The translations under genes were made by a program, and so were the position numbers. From NCBI GenBank assembly GCA_024281175.1, contig JAMJTW010000007.1, positions 1 through 64,000 on the forward strand: a stretch of DNA of 64,000 nt, given 5' to 3'. Of this stretch, positions 31,983 through 40,621 are shown in pieces (within the stretch, counting starts at the first letter, position 1; each line of letters starts with the position of its first letter). The DNA comes from Candidatus Thiovulum imperiosus (lineage in GTDB: Bacteria; Campylobacterota; Campylobacteria; Campylobacterales; Thiovulaceae). Under the pieces are notes generated by a model. That model was not told where the DNA came from, ran no database searches, and worked only from the letters and a program-made list of their open reading frames with translations.

Positions 31983-34673
31983 CTAAATAGAATTTAGGAA
32001 TTCCATAACTCTATCTAAGATATCGTCTTCATCTCGAGTTTTAGCTTCTATTTTTCTCTTTTTTCCATCTACAAATGTTAAAAAGATGGTTTTGCCACTA
32101 TTTGTTATATATCGAACGCCTCTCTCTTCAGAAAGAATTCTAATTTTGATAATTTCAAGAAAGTTGATAACTTCTCTTTCAAACTGACCAAATCTTTCAA
32201 AAAGCTCTTCACCAACCTCATCAACTTCTAAAATTGTGGAACTTTTTGAAGCTCTACGGTAGATATCTAATCTAACAACTTCTTCAGAAATATAAGTTTC
32301 TGGAATGAAAGCCTCAATTTTAAGTTGAATATCAACACTACTCTGTTCCCGAACTTCCCCACTTTTTGTTAATCTCTCTATCTCTTTTTCCAACATTGAG
32401 ATATAGAGAGAGTATCCCACACTATCAATATGTCCACTTTGAGACTCTCCAGCTATATTTCCACCACCTCGAATTTCTAAATCCTGTTTTGCAAGTGCTG
32501 AACCGCTACCAAGTGTGCTATTCTGTTCCAGTGCTAAAAGTCGTCTTTCAGCTTTTTCTGAAATATCTCTCATATCTTCAACAAAGAGATAGCAAAACCC
32601 CTCTTTTTCACCTCTACCAACTCGACCTCGAAGTTGATGTAAATCAGCAATACCAAATCTATCAGCAGACTCCACAATAATAGTATTTGCATTTGGAATG
32701 TGAATTCCAGCACCAACAATAGTTGTAGAGAGTAGAATGTCATACACACCCTCTTCAAACTTTACTATCTCCTCTTCCAGAAACTTTGAAGCCACTTTTG
32801 AGTGGAGAACTAAGATTTTAATATTTGGAAGTAGAGCTTCTAAATAGATTTTCTTATTCTCAATTTCAGCAATAGAGTTGAAAATATAAAATATCTGTCC
32901 GCCTCTTCGAACTTCTCGAAAGACAGCACTTTTGATTTGGTTCTCATCATAGTTTTTAAAAAATGTTTTAACACCAATTCTCTGTTCTGGAGGAGTATTT
33001 AGATAGGAGATAGTTTTAAGTTGGGATAGTGCTTGATGTAAAGTTCGAGGAATTGGAGTTGCACTCATTGAGAGAAGATGTATTTTTGAGTATGCTTCTT
33101 GAAGTTTACTTTTCTGTTTAACTCCAAATTTGTGTTCTTCATCAACAATAAAGAGTGTGAGATTTTTAAATTTCAAATCTAGAATAGAGTGAGTTCCAAC
33201 AACAACATCAATTTCTCCATTTTGAACTCTTTTAGCAATCTCTCTTCGCTCTTTCGCCTTTACAAATCTATCGATATGAGCAACTTTGACACCATAATTT
33301 TCCAATCTGTTTGAGAGTGATTTGTAATGCTGTTTTGCAAGTAGAGTAGTTGGAACAACCATTGCACTCTGGAAATTTGATTTTGAGACAAGATAGATGA
33401 TATTCATAGCTACTTCAGTTTTTCCAAAACCGACATCTCCAATAAGAAGATGGTCCATTGGGTTGTTTTGGAAAAGAGCTTCTGAAATTGCGAGAACACT
33501 CTGTTTCTGGTCTGTTGTATATCTGAAACCAGCTTCATTTTGAAATTGAGAGATATCATATTTCCAGATTTCAGGAGTCTGAATAAGTTTTCTTTTAGCA
33601 CCTAAATCGACAATATATTGTGCAATTTCTGCAAGTTTACCTCGAACTTTTCCAGCTCTTTTTGAGAAACCACCTTTTCCCAACTTATCAATTTTTGGAA
33701 CTTTTCCAGAAGCTGAAATATATCTGCTGATGAGGTGCAAATTCTCAATTGGTAAGTTTAGATGAGTATCTCCAAAATAGCGTATTTTGACAAAATCTCG
33801 AACAACTCCTAAAACTCTCTCTCTTGCAAGAGCTTCAAAAACTCCAATGCCATACTCAAGATGAACAATATACTCTCCAATTTCTAACTCATCTAAAAGA
33901 ATAGAGCTTCTTCCTCTTTTTGTCTCTTTTCGCTCTTCCAACTCTATTTTGTAAATATTTTTAGCTTCTGGAAGTTGTGAAAAGTTCTGAACAACTGCTT
34001 TTGGAGGAATTTTAAAAAGCTCCTCCTCTTTTAAAAACCAGAGTCCATAAGATTTTAAATCTGCTGTTTTAGAATTCAAATTTCGAGCTTCTATCTCTTC
34101 TAAAATCTCCTCTTTTCGATACTCCTCAAAATGAAAATAGGGAATAACTTCTATCTCCAAAACCTCATCGCCACTATATCTTTGAGTAAAAATACTAAAT
34201 TCTCGAATTGTCTCAATTTCTCCATCACTATTTAGAGTAATTCGATATGGAGAATCTGAATTTATTGGAAAAATATCTATTCGATTCCCATTTCTTAGAA
34301 TCTCACCTCGATTTTGAACAATTTTCTCATCAAAATAGTTCCAATCAAATTCTGGAAAAGAATCACCAAAAGAGATTTTGATTTTTGGAAAGAGTTTTCT
34401 ATTTGGGATTCTATTTTGAAGAGTTGAGACTGGAATTATCACAGTTCCAGAGATATCTGAAATTGCAGAAAATATTCCAAAAAGCTCTTCTCGATAACTT
34501 CGTAAATCATCAAGTTCTTCAGCTCGAAAATCTGGAAAAGCTGTATATGGAACTTTCAGATACTCAAATATCTGTTTCGCCTGTACAAGCTCTTTCAAAT
34601 TCTCAACAACTAAAACATCTAACTTCTCTCTATTTGAGAGAAATTCATAGAGATTTCTCTGTCTACCATTCAT
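31983..34673 (-). CDS. mfd: transcription-repair coupling factor Mfd
   Basis: The 896-aa translocase removes stalled RNA polymerase and recruits UvrA. A UvrB-like N-terminal region is followed by the polymerase-interacting domain (EYIVHLEYGIGVFEAL). The helicase core has LIGDVGFGKTEVAMN, DEEHKFGVKQK and QLRGRVGRGEKEGFCYLF. The C-terminal TRCF domain contains VDIQLKIEAFIPETYI. It is somewhat shorter than most Mfd proteins, mainly in the N-terminal half. It overlaps the amidotransferase gene by four bases. Confidence 0.94.
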   Translation of the reverse strand: MNGRQRNLYEFLSNREKLDVLVVENLKELVQAKQIFEYLKVPYTAFPDFRAEELDDLRSYREELFGIFSAISDISGTVIIPVSTLQNRIPNRKLFPKIKISFGDSFPEFDWNYFDEKIVQNRGEILRNGNRIDIFPINSDSPYRITLNSDGEIETIREFSIFTQRYSGDEVLEIEVIPYFHFEEYRKEEILEEIEARNLNSKTADLKSYGLWFLKEEELFKIPPKAVVQNFSQLPEAKNIYKIELEERKETKRGRSSILLDELEIGEYIVHLEYGIGVFEALARERVLGVVRDFVKIRYFGDTHLNLPIENLHLISRYISASGKVPKIDKLGKGGFSKRAGKVRGKLAEIAQYIVDLGAKRKLIQTPEIWKYDISQFQNEAGFRYTTDQKQSVLAISEALFQNNPMDHLLIGDVGFGKTEVAMNIIYLVSKSNFQSAMVVPTTLLAKQHYKSLSNRLENYGVKVAHIDRFVKAKERREIAKRVQNGEIDVVVGTHSILDLKFKNLTLFIVDEEHKFGVKQKSKLQEAYSKIHLLSMSATPIPRTLHQALSQLKTISYLNTPPEQRIGVKTFFKNYDENQIKSAVFREVRRGGQIFYIFNSIAEIENKKIYLEALLPNIKILVLHSKVASKFLEEEIVKFEEGVYDILLSTTIVGAGIHIPNANTIIVESADRFGIADLHQLRGRVGRGEKEGFCYLFVEDMRDISEKAERRLLALEQNSTLGSGSALAKQDLEIRGGGNIAGESQSGHIDSVGYSLYISMLEKEIERLTKSGEVREQSSVDIQLKIEAFIPETYISEEVVRLDIYRRASKSSTILEVDEVGEELFERFGQFEREVINFLEIIKIRILSEERGVRYITNSGKTIFLTFVDGKKRKIEAKTRDEDDILDRVMEFLNSI

Positions 34674-35239
34674 AATTTTAGAAAGTTGTTCAACATTTCA
34701 TGACCAAACTCGCTCATGATAGACTCTGGATGAAATTGAAGTCCATAAATTGGTAAATCTCTAATTTTGAGAGCCATTATCTCTTTATCATCTTCACTAT
34801 AAGCGAGGGGTTCGATGATATTTGGAACAGTCTCTCTATTTACAACAAGAGAGTGATATCTAGTTGCTCTAAAATGTTTTGGAATATCTTTGAAAATTTC
34901 GCTATCTGCTGTAACACCAACTTGTGAAGTTTTTCCATGCATCATATTTTCAGCTTCCACTATCTCTCCACCAAATGCTTGAGCAATTGTCTGATGTCCA
35001 AGGCAGATACCTAAAATCGCTTTCTCATTTTTGAAATTCTCAACAATTTCTAAGCTAATTCCAGCTTCATTTGGTGTTGCTGGTCCTGGAGAGATAATTA
35101 TCTTTTCAGGGTTCATCTCCACTATCTCTTCAATTGTGAGTTCATCATTTCTTATAACTCTTAAATCTGCACCAAGCTCTTTACAGTATTGAACTATGTT
35201 GTATGTAAAGCTATCGTAATTGTCTATCATTAAAACCAT
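34670..35239 (-). CDS. pabA: TrpG/PabA-type glutamine amidotransferase
   Basis: The subunit (189 aa from this start) supplies ammonia to chorismate-using synthases. IDNYDSFTYN opens the fold, ISPGPATPNEAG follows, the nucleophile is in GICLGHQ, and the His-Glu pair is in QFHPESIMSE. I prefer ATG 35239 (MVLMIDNYDSF), because family members start there; the ORF-track start is a TTG ten codons earlier without a ribosome-binding site. With no trpE or pabB beside it, the choice between anthranilate and aminodeoxychorismate synthesis, and hence the symbol, is uncertain. Confidence 0.85.
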   Translation of the reverse strand: MVLMIDNYDSFTYNIVQYCKELGADLRVIRNDELTIEEIVEMNPEKIIISPGPATPNEAGISLEIVENFKNEKAILGICLGHQTIAQAFGGEIVEAENMMHGKTSQVGVTADSEIFKDIPKHFRATRYHSLVVNRETVPNIIEPLAYSEDDKEIMALKIRDLPIYGLQFHPESIMSEFGHEMLNNFLKL

Positions 35240-35323
35240 TTTTTCATCTCTAAAATCTATAATTTTCAATTGGAATTATTACAAAATTAGCAATTTGGTA
35301 AAATCCCTCAAAAAGGAAAAATT

Positions 35324-36109
35324 TTGGCAAAAATAAAAAAATCAACTTTAGAGTATGAAGAGGAGTTGAGATTTCTTCAAATAGAACTACTAAAAATGCA
35401 AAATCATATTAAAGAGAAAGGTTTAAAACTTCTTTTAGTTTTTGAGGGTAGAGACGCTGCGGGAAAAGGTGGAACAATAAAAAGAATTATCGAACATTTA
35501 AATCCGAGAGGTGCTAGAATTGTTGCTCTTGAGAAGCCTTCAGATGTTGAGAAGACTCAATGGTATTTCCAGAGATATGTGAAACATCTACCAAGTGCTG
35601 GAGAGATAGTTCTTTTTGATAGAAGTTGGTATAACCGAGGTGGTGTTGAACCAGTTATGGGATTTTGTAGTGCTGAAGAACATGCAACTTTTCTGAAAGA
35701 TGTTCCAAAATTGGAAGAGATGATTGTAAACTCTGGAATTATTTTAATGAAATTCTATTTCTCTGTTAGTAAAGATGAACAGGCAAAAAGATTTAAAAAG
35801 AGGAAAATAGACCCTTTAAAACAGTATAAACTCTCTCCTGTTGATAAGCTCTCTCAAGAGTTATGGGATAAATATACAATCGCTAAATACTCAATGCTCT
35901 TATCTTCTCACACACCAATAGCACCATGGACAATTATTCGTTCAGATAATAAAAAGTTAGCAAGATTGAGTGTGATAAAAGAGATTTTGAAAAGAGTTGA
36001 ATACAATGACAAAATCGATGATACACTTTTTGATATAAATAACAAAATCGTTGTTTCTGGTGATGATGAGATAGCAATTATGGCAAAAAGTTTTGAAAAG
36101 TCAAAATAG
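35324..36109 (+). CDS. ppk2: polyphosphate kinase 2 (PPK2) family
   Basis: The 261-aa enzyme moves phosphate between polyphosphate and nucleotides. It has Walker A FEGRDAAGKGGTIKRI, the lid GARIVALEKPSDVEKTQWYFQRYV, and Walker B LFDRSWYNRGGVEPVMGF, as in short single-domain PPK2 proteins. The start is TTG 35324, with AAGGAA upstream. The nucleotide preference (ADP or GDP) cannot be decided. Confidence 0.9.
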   Translation: MAKIKKSTLEYEEELRFLQIELLKMQNHIKEKGLKLLLVFEGRDAAGKGGTIKRIIEHLNPRGARIVALEKPSDVEKTQWYFQRYVKHLPSAGEIVLFDRSWYNRGGVEPVMGFCSAEEHATFLKDVPKLEEMIVNSGIILMKFYFSVSKDEQAKRFKKRKIDPLKQYKLSPVDKLSQELWDKYTIAKYSMLLSSHTPIAPWTIIRSDNKKLARLSVIKEILKRVEYNDKIDDTLFDINNKIVVSGDDEIAIMAKSFEKSK

Positions 36110-36121
36110 AAAGTTTATGAA

Positions 36122-37699
36122 ATGTTAGAAATCATAGTATTAACATTTTTCATATCACTTGTTTTAAATATAGTTTTAAAAAGATTTGGTTTACCAACAA
36201 TTATTGGATACATCGCAACAGGAACGATAATAGCTTATCTTTTTGGGCTTCACCACTCAGCAAGTAATCACGATTTGAAGCTTATCGCAGAGTATGGTAT
36301 CGTCTTTTTAATGTTCACAATAGGATTGGAGTTCTCTATTGAACATCTGAAAAAAATCAAATATGAAGTTTTTATAGTTGGACATCTTCAGATTATTGTT
36401 ACTTCAATACTCAGCTACCTCATCGCCTACTATATTTTTGAACTCCAACAAGTTTTGTCAATTGTATTAGCAATTTCGATTTCTCTCTCTTCTACGGCAA
36501 TAGTTCTGAAAAGTATAAGTGAAAGTGGAGAGATTTATAAAAGACATGGACAAGTTACTCTTGGAATTCTAATTATGCAAGATATAGTAGTAATTCCAAT
36601 TCTAATTCTTTTAGGTTTTCTCTCATCTTCAGAAAGCATTTCTCTTTTAGAAATCTTAATGAAAACCACAGCAAATGCTCTTTTTCTTCTTGGAGTAATG
36701 TATATCATTGGAAAGTATCTTTTAGAACCTTTCTTTACAGAGATAACAAAGACAAAATCTGATGAACTTTTTGTAATTGCAATACTATTTCTAGCTGTTG
36801 GCTCATCTTATCTTGCACACCAATTTGGGTTTTCATACTCACTCGGAGCTTTAATTGCTGGAATGATGATTTCAGAAACGAAATTTAAACATCAAGCTGA
36901 AGCAGACCTAATTCCATTTCGAGATATTCTTTTAGGTATCTTTTTTATTACAGTTGGAATGCAGATAGAATTTGGAATTATCTCTAAATATATTTTGGAA
37001 ATAGTTGCTCTACTAATTGGAATTATGGTTCTCAAGTTTGCAATTTTGTATCTTGTGGTACGAATTAGAGATAGAGAGAGAACTTCTTTTAAAGTGGCTC
37101 TTTCACTAATTCAGATAGGAGAATTCTCATTAGCAATTTTGGAACTTGCAAAATCGAATGGTCTTGTTGGAGAACCTTACGGTCAAGTTATGATAGTTAC
37201 GATTGTTATCTCCATGATAATAACTCCTCTCATTCTTAAAAACCTCTCTTCTATTACAAATATGAAAAGTGGTGATGAGGTCTCTGAAACTTCTGTTTCA
37301 AAATTGGAAAATCACATAGTAGTTTTAGGATATGGAGAGTTTGGAGCTACTGTTTCTAAAAACCTTAAAACCAAAAATTATAAAATAGTTGAAAATAATA
37401 TCTACTCCTATCAAAAAGGTAAAGATAAAGGTGAACCTATCATCTTTGGAGATGCAATGAACCGCCAAATCCTCCAACATATAGCAGTTTCTAAAGCGTC
37501 TCATATTATTGTTGCTGTTGAAAACCCAATAAAATTGAGAGCCATTTCTGAAATTCTTATCGATACAGTTGATGTTAGTAAAATCATTATTAGACTTCAT
37601 AGTGAACAAGATAAATTCTTCTTTGAAGACTTGGGAATTCAAAATATAATTGTTGAAAATAGCGAAACTGTAAAAGCTATTCAAAAACTTATAGTTTAG
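36122..37699 (+). CDS. Kef/CPA2-type cation:proton antiporter with RCK domain
   Basis: The 525-aa inner-membrane protein has about 12 hydrophobic segments across residues 1-375, starting with FGLPTIIGYIATGTIIAYLFG and EYGIVFLMFTIGLEFS, both typical of KefB/C-like exchangers. The C-terminal domain (about 398-525) begins HIVVLGYGEFGATVSKNL, a Rossmann-type RCK-N/TrkA-N fold that senses nucleotides. It follows ppk2 by 12 bases and may be co-transcribed. Potassium or sodium specificity is not clear. Confidence 0.88.
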   Translation: MLEIIVLTFFISLVLNIVLKRFGLPTIIGYIATGTIIAYLFGLHHSASNHDLKLIAEYGIVFLMFTIGLEFSIEHLKKIKYEVFIVGHLQIIVTSILSYLIAYYIFELQQVLSIVLAISISLSSTAIVLKSISESGEIYKRHGQVTLGILIMQDIVVIPILILLGFLSSSESISLLEILMKTTANALFLLGVMYIIGKYLLEPFFTEITKTKSDELFVIAILFLAVGSSYLAHQFGFSYSLGALIAGMMISETKFKHQAEADLIPFRDILLGIFFITVGMQIEFGIISKYILEIVALLIGIMVLKFAILYLVVRIRDRERTSFKVALSLIQIGEFSLAILELAKSNGLVGEPYGQVMIVTIVISMIITPLILKNLSSITNMKSGDEVSETSVSKLENHIVVLGYGEFGATVSKNLKTKNYKIVENNIYSYQKGKDKGEPIIFGDAMNRQILQHIAVSKASHIIVAVENPIKLRAISEILIDTVDVSKIIIRLHSEQDKFFFEDLGIQNIIVENSETVKAIQKLIV

Positions 37700-37709
37700 A
37701 AACTCTTCT

Positions 37710-37845
37710 GGAAGTGACCAAATAGAGTATTTTACACCTTAACAACCCATATGTCATTTCGAACCCTTTTGGGTGAGAAATCTTTTATTTAGTAAAACGA
37801 TAAGTTTCCAAGATTTCTCAATCGCTACGCTCATTTCGAAATGAC
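37710..37845. repeat. fold-back repeat R2 (one outer end lost)
   Basis: The left end GGAAGTGACCAAATAG (37710-37725) matches the family. The inner pair GTCATTTCGAA (37753) and TTCGAAATGAC (ending 37845) is intact. The right outer end is missing. It lies between the convergent antiporter and Bro-N genes. Confidence 0.8.
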
Positions 37846-37864
37846 AAATATGAGTAGAGAAATC

Positions 37865-38569
37865 TCAAAGAAGAGTTTCTAGTTTCCATTTGAGTTGGTG
37901 GTAAGTTCCACCAATTTCCACTCCAAACTCTTTTCCACTCTCTGTAAGTTTCCAAATTCCATCCTGCTTTTCTTGGAAGCCACGCTTTTCCAAAAGTAGG
38001 TTCGTTTCCCGTCCTGAAAGTCCGTGAAGTTTACCAAGTTCTGTTGGGAGGAAGTAGGTGTTTTGGAAATCGATACCGAAGAGACTTGAAATAGAATTCT
38101 CTTTTAGGAGTTTTTGGAGAAGCAAAAGGTGGAAAGGTTTGGTTTCCTCGAAAAGTTCCACGAGTTTTTTAGCTTCTTCATTTTGGGAAAGAATTTCGGA
38201 AAAGTTTGGGAGTTCTGAAAGAGAGTAGCTTCCTGTTTTTCTGATAGAGGGGAGGACAACTCTGGCTACCCAATGCCGAAAACGGATAGCCTCTTCTTTT
38301 CGAGAAACAAAAGCCAATTCATAAAGTCCTGCTTCTGAAACAATGGTAACTTCCTGTGTTCGATTTAAGGAGTCTTTTATGGGGTAAGTCTGACTTACCT
38401 CATCTTTTACCCCACCTTTTTGAAGTCTTGTTTTCATGTCTATCAATGCCTGTTTATGGTTTGAAAGTTCAAGCACTTTTCCAATATCTTTTAAAACAAA
38501 CCAAGGCTCATTATCTATTAATATGGTTCTAATTGAATTGTTATTAAAATCAAATGAAAGTAGTTTCAT
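37865..38569 (-). CDS. BRO-N antirepressor-like protein
   Basis: The 234-aa protein has an N-terminal Bro-N domain: PWFVLKDIGKVLELSNHKQAL, then VTIVSEAGLYELAFVSRKEEAIRFRHWVARVVLPSIRKTGSY. The C-terminal part (about 165-225) has TELGKLHGLSGRETNLLLEKRGFQEKQDGIWKLTESGKEFG, similar to the C-terminus of the Rha-type protein at 4.4 kb. It is divergent from a small HTH gene. Such proteins normally release phage repressors; no phage genes adjoin it. Confidence 0.8.
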   Translation of the reverse strand: MKLLSFDFNNNSIRTILIDNEPWFVLKDIGKVLELSNHKQALIDMKTRLQKGGVKDEVSQTYPIKDSLNRTQEVTIVSEAGLYELAFVSRKEEAIRFRHWVARVVLPSIRKTGSYSLSELPNFSEILSQNEEAKKLVELFEETKPFHLLLLQKLLKENSISSLFGIDFQNTYFLPTELGKLHGLSGRETNLLLEKRGFQEKQDGIWKLTESGKEFGVEIGGTYHQLKWKLETLL

Positions 38570-38665
38570 TGCTAAATCCTAAAATAATTTTCACACCTCT
38601 ATTTTACGGAATAAATTCTTGAAACAATATTAAATTTATATTGAAGTAATATATATGAGGAGTTT

Positions 38666-38887
38666 ATGAATTACATAGAATATAAAAATAGACTTAAAAA
38701 TCTTGATTTAAACAATAATAAATTTACCTCTCTCGTTGGAATTGGAAACTCAACCCCATCGACAAATTGGAGAGTTAAAGATGAAGTTCCACAAACAATA
38801 GGTTTTATTATCGAGCTTTTAGAAGCATTACCAACTGAAAAAAGATTAGTTCTTGTTCATGAAAAACTTAAAGAAAAGATGGGGTAA
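38666..38887 (+). CDS. small HTH protein, relative of 4017-4226
   Basis: The 73-aa product has an HTH-like segment (NNNKFTSLVGIGNSTPSTNWRV) and a short helix (LLEALPTEKRLVLVHEKLKEK). GAGGAG precedes the ATG by four bases. Its layout matches the small protein at 4.0 kb, and each is divergent from an antirepressor-like gene. It is probably the repressor partner of the Bro-N protein; this is inferred from context. Confidence 0.6.
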   Translation: MNYIEYKNRLKNLDLNNNKFTSLVGIGNSTPSTNWRVKDEVPQTIGFIIELLEALPTEKRLVLVHEKLKEKMG

Positions 38888-38917
38888 GTAGAAAAGTTGA
38901 ATTCTTAAAAACCGTGT

Positions 38918-38973
38918 GTCATTGCCTAACTCCATTAGGCAATCTGGATATTCGGGTCAAGCCTGAATATGAC
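38918..38973. repeat. double-hairpin dispersed repeat R6
   Basis: ATTGCCTAA / TTAGGCAAT (38921-38943) forms one stem. ATATTCGGG / CCTGAATAT (38949-38970) forms another with one mismatch. Outer GTCAT and ATGAC bracket both. This is the layout of widespread small palindromic repeats that start and end with GTCAT-like sequence. Confidence 0.65.
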
Positions 38974-38988
38974 GAAAAGAGGAAGCCC

Positions 38989-39043
38989 GTCATTTCGAAC
39001 CCTTTTGGGTGAGAAATCCTTGTATTGAATAAAGTGAAATGAC
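38989..39043. repeat. partial fold-back repeat R7
   Basis: GTCATTTCGAACCCTTTTGG and the following GGTGAGAAATC match the core of R2 and R3. It ends with GAAATGAC at 39043. The middle is shortened, and no GGGAGTGACC ends are present. It lies in the gap between the small HTH gene and the LRR fragment. Confidence 0.7.
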
Positions 39044-39059
39044 AAATGCGACGAAGAAA

Positions 39060-39267
39060 CTACTTCAATCCTAAAACTCTGTTCATGAATTGGAGAGGGG
39101 TTTCATTTTCAGAGCGGGAATAATACCCACAACAACTTTCCAGTTTTGAAAGCGAATTTATCGAACTTGGAAGTATCGTTAGTTTGTTTTTATACAAATC
39201 CAAAGTTTGCAAATTGGAGAGCTTCCCAAAGGAGTTTGGAAGTGTCGTTAGTTGGTTATATTCTAAA
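39060..39267 (-). pseudogene. leucine-rich-repeat gene fragment cut by repeat R5
   Basis: The minus-strand frame encodes EYNQLTTLPNSFGKLSNL and DLYKNKLTILPSSINSLSKL, two clear leucine-rich repeats, then a short tail ending MNRVLGLK. Its 5' continuation disappears exactly where repeat R5 begins. The ORF-track start (to 39356) uses codons from the repeat and is not a real N-terminus. The protein family was probably a surface or intracellular LRR protein; function is unknown. Confidence 0.7.
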
Positions 39268-39395
39268 GGGACTGACCAAATAGCTTTTTCAAGGCAAAAC
39301 ACTCTGAGAAAGGGTGGCGACCGAAGAGTCTGTAATTTAAGATAGACTCTTCGCATTCGCTCAGAGTGGAAATCTTACTCTATTTGGTCACTCCC
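39268..39395. repeat. fold-back repeat R5
   Basis: Left end GGGACTGACCAAATAG (39268) and right end CTATTTGGTCACTCCCC (ending 39395) are near-perfect complements. A nested second copy of the left-end type (GGGTGGCGACCGAAGAGTC) lies at 39313. The interior AGACTCTTCGCATTCGCTCAG matches R4. It interrupts the LRR gene and ends just before nuoN. Confidence 0.82.
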
Positions 39396-39406
39396 CTCCA
39401 TCTTTT

Positions 39407-40621
39407 CTATTGAACGACAACTCCAGCAAAGATACCGAAAAAGAGAGTTCCAAAAAAGAGAATATATTGAGAGATAAGTTTGCTCTTTCCAACTTCTATC
39501 TTTTCACCATTTCCATTATCGAAGTAGATAAATTTTATTATCCAGCCATAATATCCTAAAGAGAGTGCAGAATTTAGAAAAGCAAAAAGTGCCAACCACC
39601 AGAGATTTATATCTATCAGAGAGTAGAATGCAACACCTTTTGAGATAAACCCTGCAAGTAGAGGAACTCCACCAAGAGAGAGAAGCTGGACAGAAAAGAG
39701 TAGAGCCAAAATTGGATTTCGACTTCCCAACCCTTTCAAATCATCTAAGTTTTCTATCTTCAAAATATCCAAAAGAAGAAATGATGAGGTCTGCATCAAG
39801 ATATAAGCGATAGCTAAATACTCTATTCCAACTTTTGCAAATTCAGACTCTACGGCAATAAATGGTAGCAAGAGATATCCAGCATGAGCTATTGAAGAGT
39901 AAGCCAAAATTTTAGAGACTCTCTTTTGAAAAAGTGCTGAGATATTTCCAAAGAGCATTGAAGCCATTGCTAAAACTATGAATAGAGTTGAGAGTTCACC
40001 CAAAATCGGTTCAAAAAATTGAAATGAGGCTAAGACAATTACACTTTTGACAACTCCAGAGATGATAGCTATATTTGAATACTCTCCTTTACTGTATGTA
40101 ACAACTGCCCAGTTGTGCATTGGAATTAGAGAAAACTTATAGAAAACTCCAAGAATTGTAATTACAATTCCGAAAAGAGCCAATTCCCCATGCAATCCAA
40201 CTACCTCATCAACACTACCACCACCTAAAGAGTAGATAGCAACTCCAAGAAATATGACTCCTGTTGAGATTGCTCCCATAATAAAAAGTGATATTGTCGC
40301 CTCACTCTCTTCTACTCTTTTCATATCTGAAAGAAGTATAAAAGAGATAATAGAGAGAGCTTCAAAACTTATCACAAATTCCAGTAAAGTAGAACTTTGA
40401 AGAATGTATAGTGAAGCAACTCCCAAAAGTAGAGTTTGAACCCCTTTTCCAATATCTTCTAAATGTAAAACTACTGTAAATAGAACTGCTAGTAAAACAG
40501 TAGAAAAAATTGTCTCTACAAAAAAAGCTGTTAGAAGTAGAGATAAAATTGCGATTGGTTTCCAAAACTTCTGAAATAGAGGCAGTATCAGTGCTGATAT
40601 AAAAATAGGAACTGTTATCAT
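39407..40621 (-). CDS. nuoN: complex I subunit NuoN
   Basis: The 404-aa membrane protein is one of three antiporter-like proton-pumping subunits. It is nearly all hydrophobic, with KFSLIPMHNWAVV (the conserved Lys-containing helix) and RVSKILAYSSIAHAGYLLLP. It is shorter than usual (about 450-490 aa), possibly through loss of N-terminal helices. It is the last gene of the nuo operon and overlaps nuoM by four bases. Confidence 0.9.
   Translation of the reverse strand: MITVPIFISALILPLFQKFWKPIAILSLLLTAFFVETIFSTVLLAVLFTVVLHLEDIGKGVQTLLLGVASLYILQSSTLLEFVISFEALSIISFILLSDMKRVEESEATISLFIMGAISTGVIFLGVAIYSLGGGSVDEVVGLHGELALFGIVITILGVFYKFSLIPMHNWAVVTYSKGEYSNIAIISGVVKSVIVLASFQFFEPILGELSTLFIVLAMASMLFGNISALFQKRVSKILAYSSIAHAGYLLLPFIAVESEFAKVGIEYLAIAYILMQTSSFLLLDILKIENLDDLKGLGSRNPILALLFSVQLLSLGGVPLLAGFISKGVAFYSLIDINLWWLALFAFLNSALSLGYYGWIIKFIYFDNGNGEKIEVGKSKLISQYILFFGTLFFGIFAGVVVQ

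Noticed and set aside
39060-39356. The 98-aa ORF as an intact LRR protein
   Set aside because: Its first 30 codons come from the fold-back element and are not LRR sequence.
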